Part shown: positions 27,901 to 33,434 of the stretch, one piece after another
How the letters are laid out: each line of letters opens with the position of its first letter
Numbering within the stretch: the first letter of the stretch is position 1
Notes under the pieces: generated by a model
What the model was told of the DNA's origin: nothing
The model's database searches: none
Seen by the model: the letters and a program-made list of their open reading frames with translations, nothing else
Translations under genes and position numbers: made by a program
Assembly (NCBI GenBank): GCA_017473555.1
Contig: JAFUKO010000080.1
Location: forward strand, 1-37,921
DNA length: 37,921 bases
Direction of reading: 5' to 3'
DNA from: Ruminococcus sp.
GTDB lineage: Bacteria; Bacillota; Clostridia; Oscillospirales; Acutalibacteraceae

Positions 27901-29248
27901 ATTCAACTTCTATGTTGCTGATACTACAAAGTCAGGTACAGCTACTAAGTCATACGCTAACACTGTTTACTACCTCAACGACTGGCTCGTTAAGCGTTGG
28001 AACTATATGAGTAGTTCAACTGGCGGTAATCTCTACAACGATGCACTTAAGCCACAGTACGAGTTTACTAGCGTAGCATTTACAGGTACACAGAGTGCAG
28101 ACGGCACACAGCTGACAATTACACCATCCTGTGATGTTAAATACAACGGCGAGGATGTTGATGCTACAAAGGTTGTCTGGACTGTATATGTAAACGGCAA
28201 GAGTGTTTACAACGCAAATATGACTCAGACAAGCCACACAATCACACTCAATGATGCTACTAACGAAGTTTACGTTGAGTACAAGGTTGTTGACACTGAC
28301 GCATTAGCTAAGACAGATGCACAGACATTCGAAGTTCATATTCCTGAGTACAAGATTGAAAACGTAACATTCACAGCTGTTCAGTCTGATGATGGTTCTA
28401 AGCTTACAGTTACACCAAAAGCAGATGTAACATATGACGGTGCAACTGTTGCAAAAGATGAGTACCAGTACACAATTTACCTAAACGGCAAGGCTGTTGC
28501 TGGTCCAACAACATTTGAAACAGAATCAACTGTTATCGACCTTACAAGTGGTATGGTTAATGAGGTATACGTTAAGGTAACACCTGTAGATAACACAAAC
28601 GTATCTGCTACTTCTGCTACTCAGAAATTCAGCTACGGTATTGAAATTGTTACTGTTGATGCAACACTGTACTTCAAGTCATCTTCATCCGCTCGTTATG
28701 TTCCTAGCGTTAAAGTTGGCGATGAAACAATAAAGATGGTAATAGACGGCAAAGCTATCGGTAAGAACGCATCACAGACACAGTCTTACTACTGGTATAA
28801 AGCGACAGTTACGATTCCTAAGGATACTGCTACAAAGATTACGTTCATTAACGCTTACTCAATGAACGCATCAACTACAGTAACCATGTCTGCTGATAAG
28901 ACATACTACTTTGCTGTTGATAACCTGAATGTTGGTACAACTATTGTTGATCTTACAGATGCAGCTGAAAATATCAGAAACTTCGTAAAATCAGCCACTC
29001 ATATGGTTAATAACGATCCAACAGCTAAGGGTACTGCTACAACATCTATTGGCGGAGTAATCTACAAGGTAGGCGACTCAGACGAAGACAATTCACTTAC
29101 AATTATGGATGCTACAACAATCCAGCTGGCTCTCGCAGAAAAGACAAAACTTTCTGACACAGCCACAATGCTTGCAGACTTCGATCTCAATTCAGATGTT
29201 TCTATTATGGATGCTACATTGGTTCAGATTTATTTAGTTCAAGGATAA
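21917..29248 (+). CDS. Giant exported protein: DGLP domain, starch-binding-like modules, CotH-kinase-like domain, Ig-like repeats, dockerin
   Basis: A 2443-residue protein. After a signal peptide (1-31), a DGLPIVPP domain (99-106 motif, about 75-480) parallels the previous gene (VNAIMSGCSAEYLP, NGPIARQLGI, WDPHHVEEGY, VMPGG). Next come a linker, a CBM20/48-like module (from about 699, GTFNNWG), an X module (from about 807), a PTTA linker (926-962), a module from about 966, a CBM26-like module (from about 1070, YLVNSKSW, WPGKAMTK, VIFNNGS), a second X-module copy (from about 1171), a further module (from about 1292), a CotH-like domain (about 1510-2040; KGRGNS at 1570-1575, WDYDW at 1848-1852), two Ig-like repeats (about 2050-2240), a beta module, and a dockerin (about 2382-2443). 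CotH proteins phosphorylate spore-coat proteins; here the domain is extracellular and dockerin-borne. Domain borders are approximate. Confidence 0.8.
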   Translation: MKSKVFNRVIALLLSLMTVISIMSIPLSASARYTDEDIENKISYHELNCREDDCDCLEPENNKFAVVSPVGGNNTYDDYILVDTYQNVQKYFDEQGWTDGLPIVPPTWIKAEKFMRYTPYGDNDVVATVNGRDVTAYQVAVNAIMSGCSAEYLPVCIAFVEALGDEAYLDSLRSGQLTPMMYVNGPIARQLGIDNGQGMTTEECNIAIARFMELALINLAGLERTNAFGNVQPLVYSEDEQNCINIGWDPHHVEEGYDLNDNVITATSFSMWGNNITPATDLPEEIMKVMAWDVTEKNLGGLGGASIEDNANAKRTILITPSVAAALAKKYKSKDALETALVENARRPLWMRTYAYYYSNIGSALIGNKSFSDVYDELKAETTEDAKKTASPAWMNGITYAEIDTVATMTKGNTDIVIQGDESRNKTQVMPGGVAVSKEIQLDTTWDELLASMVISIVYQPLSAHHITPVDNSVKLPSGTTIPTVLQVTKQTTYRIAASKTYANGTGKIYYDSATATLYYWDGSATQSVVLDKNTYSDFIAFVEGLGVNSSFTLNRSNAVTAVYIRFSSNANLPDKNMVEFTDDSFGSVVPTIAANTASGSNGNPSLNGSVITMNDTVTSFTADLGGGTIVMGDTTDNGFVTVSGSTVTVDTTAPAGATAVIGAADSNGTYYTMTIVNGGDGTYTLTYNSANTLTLTASSYYLKGTFNNWGATDAFEKTDNDDVLVITKEIPAGTYTFKVHNAGTDTWHGNGGTITDTANRWTMDSSSDCTFTATGGTYEFKYEISTNKLSVYHAQTGASVTPTTKTVYVGVVEHIKDFVPTLHYWNNSTGLIGDATLTATGETEPYAVGSAYWSNAAQNFKIYKTEVPVAANGMKTYNKSADSAWANEEVNPSNTQIILVWEYGTNSDGSKIYHNMLATKIVEEPTTAPTTAPTTAPTTAPTTAPTQAPTEAPTEAPTEPPVCEAGYYLVGSFSGENLWDLTNVTAERKLSASTTSGEYTVVYDIAENDEFKVVYTDGYTITKWYPSETSSYKVPATEAGDNKTIYFRPTGNSAWTNTYFYIEPNPVDITIYLVNSKSWSTVNAYAWTEGGAEAAKWPGKAMTKTSEKDVNGNEVYSITFTKEYGSVIFNNGSSQTSDLKLEAGKYYDLGTNKWYDTLADVPKDETPTTKTIYVGVVEHITDFVPTLHYWNNSTGLTGDAELVATGETEPYSVGSAYWSNAAQNFKIYKTEVPVEANGMKTYRKSSNDRWAAEEISTTDGKIILVFEWGGTYHNVLGNYTAPEVITPSGTYKTIYFLDSTSNSYITDDDSNIFAYTNAGDKVKMTQTVDTKSGKTLWSAKIDEAATSVTFYRASYYYDEDNASTTQWGTWSAGKPTTSIYKATASATGSWVADTTAVAPTGTMDDFWYGLWIDTKGDSNTVDAIKWYKNGSQHHFYVPSYVDLSKAKVYSSFGSFTIDGTTYNDGDAVNLTVGSHTVTGVTNGTTTNLGTLKVYQTESTAAMLMTTKEELFTGLTDNYMDSNAWPAGSGLTTTNFNGVYKDAIETKGSYYFYDETGHIVNSDPVLKKIKGRGNSSFEASMRLYGKYAYNFNLDSKVELIEGSTASKKWCLLANNVDHAMMRNTFIYALADDIGIKYSPETRLVDVYDNGKYLGAYVVTEKVEYGKNTMMSDMKNLDDGNEDANIEAYANEDIMDELESHLVQAETSVTVNGQKYTYQYTKSDDETNWPYHQPTDYQSYNYLLEFELYNRYKAEASWFVSPRTGQAVVVKYPEFATKDEMEWIISEYEEAEAAIYANDTDAIKAAVDVDSFAKMYLLQELAINLDSCATSYYIHNDLTSGKLVSSPVWDYDWAFGAYAKDRKYIYNGSSVTTSACMSNPEQMFVKNKALKTDSGDTTKKSNYNFQAKLVHNDYVWERCQHIWTNLFVPALPSYIDNDYIDAEPKADDGVTEGKLLAEWLPAFKSSVEMNDARWGSLSFTGDNWGTKVTSNYNNRSFNFYVADTTKSGTATKSYANTVYYLNDWLVKRWNYMSSSTGGNLYNDALKPQYEFTSVAFTGTQSADGTQLTITPSCDVKYNGEDVDATKVVWTVYVNGKSVYNANMTQTSHTITLNDATNEVYVEYKVVDTDALAKTDAQTFEVHIPEYKIENVTFTAVQSDDGSKLTVTPKADVTYDGATVAKDEYQYTIYLNGKAVAGPTTFETESTVIDLTSGMVNEVYVKVTPVDNTNVSATSATQKFSYGIEIVTVDATLYFKSSSSARYVPSVKVGDETIKMVIDGKAIGKNASQTQSYYWYKATVTIPKDTATKITFINAYSMNASTTVTMSADKTYYFAVDNLNVGTTIVDLTDAAENIRNFVKSATHMVNNDPTAKGTATTSIGGVIYKVGDSDEDNSLTIMDATTIQLALAEKTKLSDTATMLADFDLNSDVSIMDATLVQIYLVQG
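24470..24525 (+). repeat. X-module DNA repeat, copy 1
   Basis: These 56 bases are identical to 25565-25620. They sit inside two copies of a module of about 100 residues (starting YVGVVEH and ending near an aromatic strand) in the giant dockerin protein. Identity at the DNA level, including third positions, points to recent duplication or gene conversion. Confidence 0.9.
24692..24802 (+). repeat. 12-base minisatellite encoding a PTTA/PTEA linker
   Basis: A tandem repeat of a 12-base unit (CC[T/A]ACAACTGC[C/T]) gives PTTAPTTA-type then PTEA-type units, about nine in all. It encodes a flexible Thr/Pro linker between modules of the giant protein, as is common in cellulosomal and amylosomal proteins. 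The array is prone to length variation. Confidence 0.9.
25565..25620 (+). repeat. X-module DNA repeat, copy 2
   Basis: Second copy of the 56-base identical segment (see 24470-24525). Flanking parts of the two modules differ by scattered substitutions. Confidence 0.9.
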
Positions 29249-29304
29249 TAAGTCTGACCAATCTGGCAGAAAGTTTTCTAAAACTTTCGAGCTATATTCA
29301 CAGC

Positions 29305-29345
29305 AAACCACCACCGACTGGTCATCGGTGGTGGTTTGTTTTTAT
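29305..29345 (+). terminator. Rho-independent terminator of the giant dockerin gene
   Basis: A perfect 13-bp stem, AAACCACCACCGA (29305-29317) with TCGGTGGTGGTTT (29325-29337), has a 7-nt loop and is followed by GTTTTTA. It is one of the strongest hairpins in the window. Confidence 0.93.
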
Positions 29346-29397
29346 ATTACAATCTTTTTAGAGCTTAACCTGTATTAAATAGTTTGTATAAATAAAG

Positions 29398-29428
29398 AGC
29401 AGATACCCGTTCGGATATCTGCTTTTTG
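29398..29428. terminator. Terminator-like hairpin beside a tRNA-end-like fragment
   Basis: AGCAGATA (29399-29406) pairs with TATCTGCT (29417-29424), followed by a T5 run on the plus strand and by T/A-rich sequence on the minus strand. On the minus strand it directly follows a tRNA-3'-end-like sequence ending in ACCA, as a tRNA terminator would. Confidence 0.6.
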
Positions 29429-29516
29429 GTGCGGGTGACAGGTGCCTAATATTCATTGAGAGATATCACGTCTTACCCTCATTGTAGTTCATAGAAGTTC
29501 ATCATCGCTCTCGCTA

Positions 29517-29539
29517 AAAACGTCATACTATGACGTTTT
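29517..29539. repeat. Near-perfect palindrome (11-bp arms)
   Basis: AAAACGTCATA (29517-29527) and TATGACGTTTT (29529-29539) flank a single base. It is either a very tight hairpin or an operator-like palindrome in a region without a gene. Confidence 0.8.
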
Positions 29540-29586
29540 ATTAACGCTCGCCTTCAAGTCCTGTTTTCCTTTGATTTATAAAAAAC

Positions 29587-29621
29587 AAAAACACAAATAC
29601 CAGACGGTACTTGTGTTTTTT
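29587..29621. terminator. Bidirectional terminator-like hairpin within a 13-bp inverted repeat
   Basis: AAAAACACAA (29587-29596) pairs with TTGTGTTTTT (29611-29620), with inner TACC/GGTA pairing. Outside it, TTCAAGTCCTGTT (29553-29565) and AACAGGACTTGAA (29632-29644) form a perfect 13-bp inverted repeat. Confidence 0.7.
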
Positions 29622-29650
29622 TGGTGTGGATAACAGGACTTGAACCTGCT
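29622..29650 (-). other. tRNA 3'-end-like fragment (T arm plus acceptor 3' strand)
   Basis: On the minus strand, GCAGG-TTCAAGT-CCTGT forms a proper T arm, followed by TATCCAC, A, CCA as an acceptor 3' strand and then a terminator hairpin. The matching 5' acceptor strand (GTGGATA) and a clear anticodon arm are not found upstream. This is not an intact tRNA. It is probably a remnant or an integration scar. A shorter end (CACCCGC-ACCA) occurs at 29430-29440. Confidence 0.35.
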
Positions 29651-29891
29651 CCTTCGTGAAAAGATATGGACCTGATGTACACGCTCCCTCGGTGAGAGGC
29701 AGTTCTTAAAGTCGGGAAAATTCAAGTGCTATCAGCGTTTTATTATATCTGCGTTGTAATATACAGACACGAAATTGCAAGAGTTTTACAACACATTAAT
29801 GTACAACTTTATATTTCACTCTTGGTCCATACTTAACAGAAGATAATATATTTAGTTCTTCAAATTTAAGCACAAAACCTCTGATAGTAGA

Positions 29892-30053
29892 ATGAATGGT
29901 GGTTTTACTAACCACTCTGACATATATGACGATAAAGGAGATTTAGTTGATTCAATTTGTGAACCTAATAAGTCGGTAAAGTTCATAGACTTAATCTACG
30001 CTCAAGAAATTGAATTTAGCTACAGTCCAAAGAAGTTGTCGCTAAATAAGTAG
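29892..30053 (+). pseudogene. Remnant of a protein C-terminus (53 codons)
   Basis: An open frame of 53 residues (starting MNGGFTNHSDIYDDKGD and ending PKKLSLNK) has coding-like composition, with many charged residues and no low-complexity runs. It has no ribosome site. It ends at two consecutive TAG codons. I do not recognise the family. It looks like the tail of a lost gene. Confidence 0.35.
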
Positions 30054-30084
30054 TAGTTATACAAAAAATCAAAACATTAACAGA

Positions 30085-30125
30085 AAAGGACACATTTTGT
30101 AATAAGCTGAGTGTGTCCTTTATAT
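30085..30125. terminator. Terminator at the 3' side of the MocR gene
   Basis: A perfect 10-bp stem, AAAGGACACA (30085-30094) with TGTGTCCTTT (30112-30121), has a 17-nt loop and A/T-rich flanks. It is placed to end the minus-strand MocR-type transcript and also anything arriving from the left. Confidence 0.75.
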
Positions 30126-30167
30126 ATGCGTGAAAATGTGGATGATAAAGCGAAGTACATTAACAGA

Positions 30168-31256
30168 TTATTTTTGTATAGATAATTCTTTACGCTTGTT
30201 TCTTCTAACACGGTTGATATGTCTTTCAAAATCTCCGTTATCGATAAGTTCTGTAAGAACGTATTGCATAAAGGTCGGAACAGTGCAAGAGTAGAAACCT
30301 AGCCTTTTGTCAAATTCTTTTAAGAGGTGTTTTGGGAGTACCATATAGCCAATGCGAAGTGAGGGAGAGATGGTTTTTGAAAAAGTGTTGAGATAGATAA
30401 CGTTGTCATTGTCAGAGAGTGAGAACAGAGTTTCTGTTGGCTTTGTAGATACCGAAAACTCAGATTCATAGTCATCTTCGATGATGTATCGGTTATGTTG
30501 TGCTGACCAACGGATGTACTCGTGAAGTTTGGAGGCTGTTGCAGTAACGCCACTTGGATAACTGCGATATGGGGTTGTATGTAGTACATCAGCTTTCGTC
30601 TTAGCGAGCGCTTTACTATCGATACCACAGATTGTAAGCGGTAGTGAATCACAGGCGATTTCATTTGCTCTGTAAACCTGTTCTATCTTTTTGTACGATG
30701 GTGATTCTATAGCATAAGTTAGATTTCTGCCTAAAAGTTCTACAATAAGACTATAAAGGTATTCTGAGCCTGAACCTATAATTACTTGCTCGACATCTAC
30801 CTGTATACCTCTATTGCGAGCTAAATAATGCTTGATAGTTTCACGTAGTTCAATACATCCGTAGTTAGGGGATTTCTCAAGCAATAAATCTCCGTGTTCA
30901 GAAATTACTTTTCGCATTGTTTTACTGAATACTGACAACGGAAAGTTTGGGGATGAGTGCTGAGTTTTGTGATTAAAGCTTTCGGTGTGCTGTTCGCTTG
31001 TGGTAGCAAAGCCGTCATCTTTTCGAAAAACAACCACAAACCCACTTCTTTCTCTGGATTCTACGTAACCTTCTTCACAAAGTAGTGAATATGCATGCTC
31101 AACAGTTATAGTGCTTACACCGGTTTCTTCTGCAAGACAGCGTTTTGAAGGCAACTTAGTGTTATATGGATAGTTTTCTGCTATGATATCATCACGAATT
31201 AGCTTGTATAGTTGCAAATAAATCGGACGCTTTTTTGTATCAATTACATATTTCAT
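30168..31256 (-). CDS. MocR/PdxR-type GntR regulator with aminotransferase-like domain, C-terminally shortened
   Basis: A 362-residue protein with a winged-helix GntR domain (1-75: PIYLQLYKLIRDDI, LPSKRCLAEETGVSTITVEHAY) and a fold-type I aminotransferase-like domain. The PLP lysine is K294 in TFSKTISPSLRIGY, with IIEDDYESEF upstream. MocR proteins are usually 450-500 residues. This one stops just after the RVRRNKRK segment, so about 90-100 residues of the small domain are missing, and no continuation is readable downstream. The 3' end abuts the rearranged region. The gene is divergent from an ECF transporter S component. PLP-sensing control of vitamin B6 uptake or synthesis is the usual role, but the truncated protein may be inactive. 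The ribosome site AAGGAG is 16 bases from the ATG, rather far. Confidence 0.85.
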   Translation of the reverse strand: MKYVIDTKKRPIYLQLYKLIRDDIIAENYPYNTKLPSKRCLAEETGVSTITVEHAYSLLCEEGYVESRERSGFVVVFRKDDGFATTSEQHTESFNHKTQHSSPNFPLSVFSKTMRKVISEHGDLLLEKSPNYGCIELRETIKHYLARNRGIQVDVEQVIIGSGSEYLYSLIVELLGRNLTYAIESPSYKKIEQVYRANEIACDSLPLTICGIDSKALAKTKADVLHTTPYRSYPSGVTATASKLHEYIRWSAQHNRYIIEDDYESEFSVSTKPTETLFSLSDNDNVIYLNTFSKTISPSLRIGYMVLPKHLLKEFDKRLGFYSCTVPTFMQYVLTELIDNGDFERHINRVRRNKRKELSIQK

Positions 31257-31343
31257 CTGGTTATATAAAATGCTCCTTAACTGGTGATTGTTATATGTTC
31301 AGATTTAGTATACACTCTTTTTATCATAAAGTAAAGGAGTCAT
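31257..31343. promoter_or_regulatory. Divergent promoter/operator region of MocR and ECF genes
   Basis: CTGGTTATAT (31257-31266) and CTGGTGATTGTTATAT (about 31281-31296) share a spaced CTGGT...TTATAT pattern 24 bases apart, which could be the direct repeats that MocR regulators bind. AAAGGAG (31333-31339) is the ribosome site of the ECF gene. No full -35/-10 pair is clear. Confidence 0.35.
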
Positions 31344-31847
31344 ATGATGAACGCAAAAACGAAGAATATGGTTATGGCTGCACTTTTTGCATCTCTGGTA
31401 TGCGTAGCCACTATGATTATCAAAATACCATCACCACTTAAAGGATACATAAATCTTGGAGATTGTATAGTACTGCTAAGTGGTTGGATGTTGCCACCTG
31501 CTTATGGTTTTCTGGCGGCAGGTATTGGTTCTGCATTAGCCGATTTGTTTTCGGGGTATGTAGTATATGCTCCTGCAACTTTTATCATTAAGAGCTTAAT
31601 GGCATTTATAGCATTTTACGGATTTAAGTTGTTGAATAAAAAAATACCAAACACATCATCAAGAGTAGTAGCGGGTTTGACAGCTGAGTTGTTTATGATT
31701 CTTGGATACTTTGTTTTTGAAGGTATATTATATGGATTCGGACCATCTCTGGTGAATATTCCTGCAAATGCAGTTCAGGGAGTTGCAGGGTTAGTTATAG
31801 GTATCGTTCTGATTAAAATCTTTGAGAAGAGAAACGTTAATTTATAA
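31344..31847 (+). CDS. ECF transporter S component (vitamin uptake, possibly B6)
   Basis: A 167-residue membrane protein with about five to six TM helices. The N-terminal MAALFASLVCVATMIIKIP and GYINLGDCIVLLSGWMLPPAYGFLAAGIGSALADL segments are typical of the ECF riboflavin-transporter-type S-component family, whose members also carry pyridoxine or thiamine precursors. S components bind the vitamin and dock to a shared EcfAAT module, which is not encoded here. The divergent MocR-type regulator, a PLP-binding family, suggests vitamin B6. A hydroxymethylpyrimidine carrier (HmpT-like) is the main alternative. Confidence 0.85.
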   Translation: MMNAKTKNMVMAALFASLVCVATMIIKIPSPLKGYINLGDCIVLLSGWMLPPAYGFLAAGIGSALADLFSGYVVYAPATFIIKSLMAFIAFYGFKLLNKKIPNTSSRVVAGLTAELFMILGYFVFEGILYGFGPSLVNIPANAVQGVAGLVIGIVLIKIFEKRNVNL

Positions 31848-31872
31848 TTGAATATACTGTTTTTATATTAGA

Positions 31873-31920
31873 AAACCGCCCCGATAGATAAGTTTTACCT
31901 GTCGGAGCGGTTTCTGCTGT
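31873..31920. terminator. Bidirectional terminator between ECF and hydrogenase genes
   Basis: AAACCGC (31873-31879) pairs with GCGGTTT (31907-31913), with inner CCGATA/TGTCGG pairing across one mismatch. Convergent genes flank it, and T runs follow on both strands. Confidence 0.75.
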
Positions 31921-31998
31921 TGTATTGTGATAATCAGGAGAAAATACGCAACAGCTTCTATATGTAGATTTGCTACAATCCAAATATACTAATGTTTT

Positions 31999-33423
31999 TT
32001 ACATATTCAGGAAAGATACAGCGTCACTGATAGTTTTTTCGAAAGCTTCCTTTCCGTATTTATCGACTTCGGATTTGTTTTTTGCACCATGAGTGAGACA
32101 TCCAGCACCGCCGATGCATCCGCCTACACATGCCATACCTTCGATAAAGTTTGCATCTAAGACGTTTTTACTTTTCTTGAGCAGAGCCATTCTGCATTCT
32201 TCAATTCCATCACAAGGGAGAGCTTTTAAGTCAAACTCAAGATTCTGTTCCTTAATTCCCTGAGCAACTGCATCAGAAAGTCCACCTGAGCGAGCAAAGA
32301 TTCTGCCAAAATAAGAAGCATTATCAAGTACGTCTTCGTTGAGTGTCGTGATGTCTATATCCTTGCTGTCGTAAAGAGCTTGGAGTTCCTCAAAAGTCAT
32401 AACTGCATCAACATAAGGTTTCACGCTGTCGAGCTGTGCCTCGGCTTTCTTTGCTGTACATGGTCCTATGAAAACAACCTTAGCGTTCTCATCTGTCGAT
32501 TTTATGTACTTTGCAAGAGTTGCCATAGGAGAGAGGTTGTGTGAAACAAGAGGGAGTAAATCAGGAAAAGCAGATTTAATATACTGCACAAAAGCAGGAC
32601 AGCACGAGCTTGTTAAGAAGCCTTTCTCAACAAGTTCCATTGACTCAGCTTGAGCTACCATATCAGCACCGAGTGCGGCTTCTATTACTGTGAAAAATCC
32701 CAGTTCTTTAAGACCCGAAATAACCTGACCTAGCTTTGCGTATGTAAACTGACTAGATATTGAAGGTGCAACCATAGCGTAAACTTTATACTTTTTGTTA
32801 TTTTCACTTTTCTTAATCATATCAATAACGTTCAGTATATAAGACTTATCCATAATTGCGCCGAACGGACACTGGTACACACAAGCACCGCACTGTATAC
32901 ACTTCTCATTGTTTATAGCCGCCGCATTTTCCTTGTTAATTGAAATCGCCTTTACCTTACATGCAATCTGACAAGGGCGTTTGCGATTCACAATAGCGGA
33001 ATATGGACAAACTTTAGCACACTGACCACATTCAACACACTTTGATTTATCAATGTGTGCAACATGATTGTGGTCGAATGAAATAGCACCTTTTTTGCAT
33101 ACGTCTTCACATCTGTGAGCAAGACAACCTCTGCAAGAGTCTGTAACTTCATATCCTGCTGCTGGACATTCATCGCAAGCTATATCAATAACTTCAATAA
33201 CATTAGGGTTATCCTTATCGCCACCCATAGCTATCTTTACACGCTCTGAGAGTATAGCACGTTCTTTGTAAACACAGCAACGCATTGTTGATGTTTTACC
33301 CGGAACGATTGTTTTTGGGATTTCGAGAATGTTTTCAAGAAGTGTATCGTTCCACGCTTGACGAGCAACTTCACGCAAAACCTTATATTTGAGATGCTGA
33401 ACTTTTGTATCAAATTTTCTCAT
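31999..33423 (-). CDS. Monomeric ferredoxin-dependent [FeFe]-hydrogenase (HydA2-like)
   Basis: A 474-residue enzyme for reversible proton reduction to H2. An N-terminal Cys-rich region (C83-C109) precedes two [4Fe-4S] sites, CVECGQCAKVCP (from C129) and CIQCGACVYQCP (from C175). The H-cluster domain has L1 TSSCCPAF (C274, and C275 in the proton-relay place), L2 IGPCTAKKAEA (C322), and L3 MACVGGCIGG (C432, C436). L2 reads GPC where classic group A enzymes have MPC, which together with the short N-terminus suggests a group B type. No flavin or NuoE subunits are present, so it is not electron-bifurcating. AAGGAGTG gives the start. It is the last gene of the HydS operon. Confidence 0.88.
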   Translation of the reverse strand: MRKFDTKVQHLKYKVLREVARQAWNDTLLENILEIPKTIVPGKTSTMRCCVYKERAILSERVKIAMGGDKDNPNVIEVIDIACDECPAAGYEVTDSCRGCLAHRCEDVCKKGAISFDHNHVAHIDKSKCVECGQCAKVCPYSAIVNRKRPCQIACKVKAISINKENAAAINNEKCIQCGACVYQCPFGAIMDKSYILNVIDMIKKSENNKKYKVYAMVAPSISSQFTYAKLGQVISGLKELGFFTVIEAALGADMVAQAESMELVEKGFLTSSCCPAFVQYIKSAFPDLLPLVSHNLSPMATLAKYIKSTDENAKVVFIGPCTAKKAEAQLDSVKPYVDAVMTFEELQALYDSKDIDITTLNEDVLDNASYFGRIFARSGGLSDAVAQGIKEQNLEFDLKALPCDGIEECRMALLKKSKNVLDANFIEGMACVGGCIGGAGCLTHGAKNKSEVDKYGKEAFEKTISDAVSFLNM

Positions 33424-33434
33424 ATAAACACTCC

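Larger units (their letters stand above)
29249..30167. other. Gene-poor, rearranged intergenic region
   Basis: About 920 bases lack a convincing full gene. They hold the dockerin-gene terminator, a hairpin at 29398-29425, short sequences matching tRNA 3' ends at 29430-29447 and 29622-29650 (minus strand), an 11-bp palindrome at 29517-29539, a terminator-like hairpin at 29587-29620, a 13-bp inverted repeat enclosing it, an ORF remnant at 29892-30053, and a terminator at 30085-30125. The stretch 29705-29850 shows nothing recognisable. The mix looks like a scar of decayed or excised DNA. Confidence 0.55.

Noticed and set aside
29622..29760. Intact tRNA gene on the minus strand
   Set aside because: The T arm and acceptor 3' strand fit, but no matching 5' acceptor strand or anticodon arm can be drawn.
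31235..31441. 68-codon plus-strand frame overlapping the ECF gene start
   Set aside because: It overlaps both the MocR start and the ECF gene in another frame and has no family-like content.
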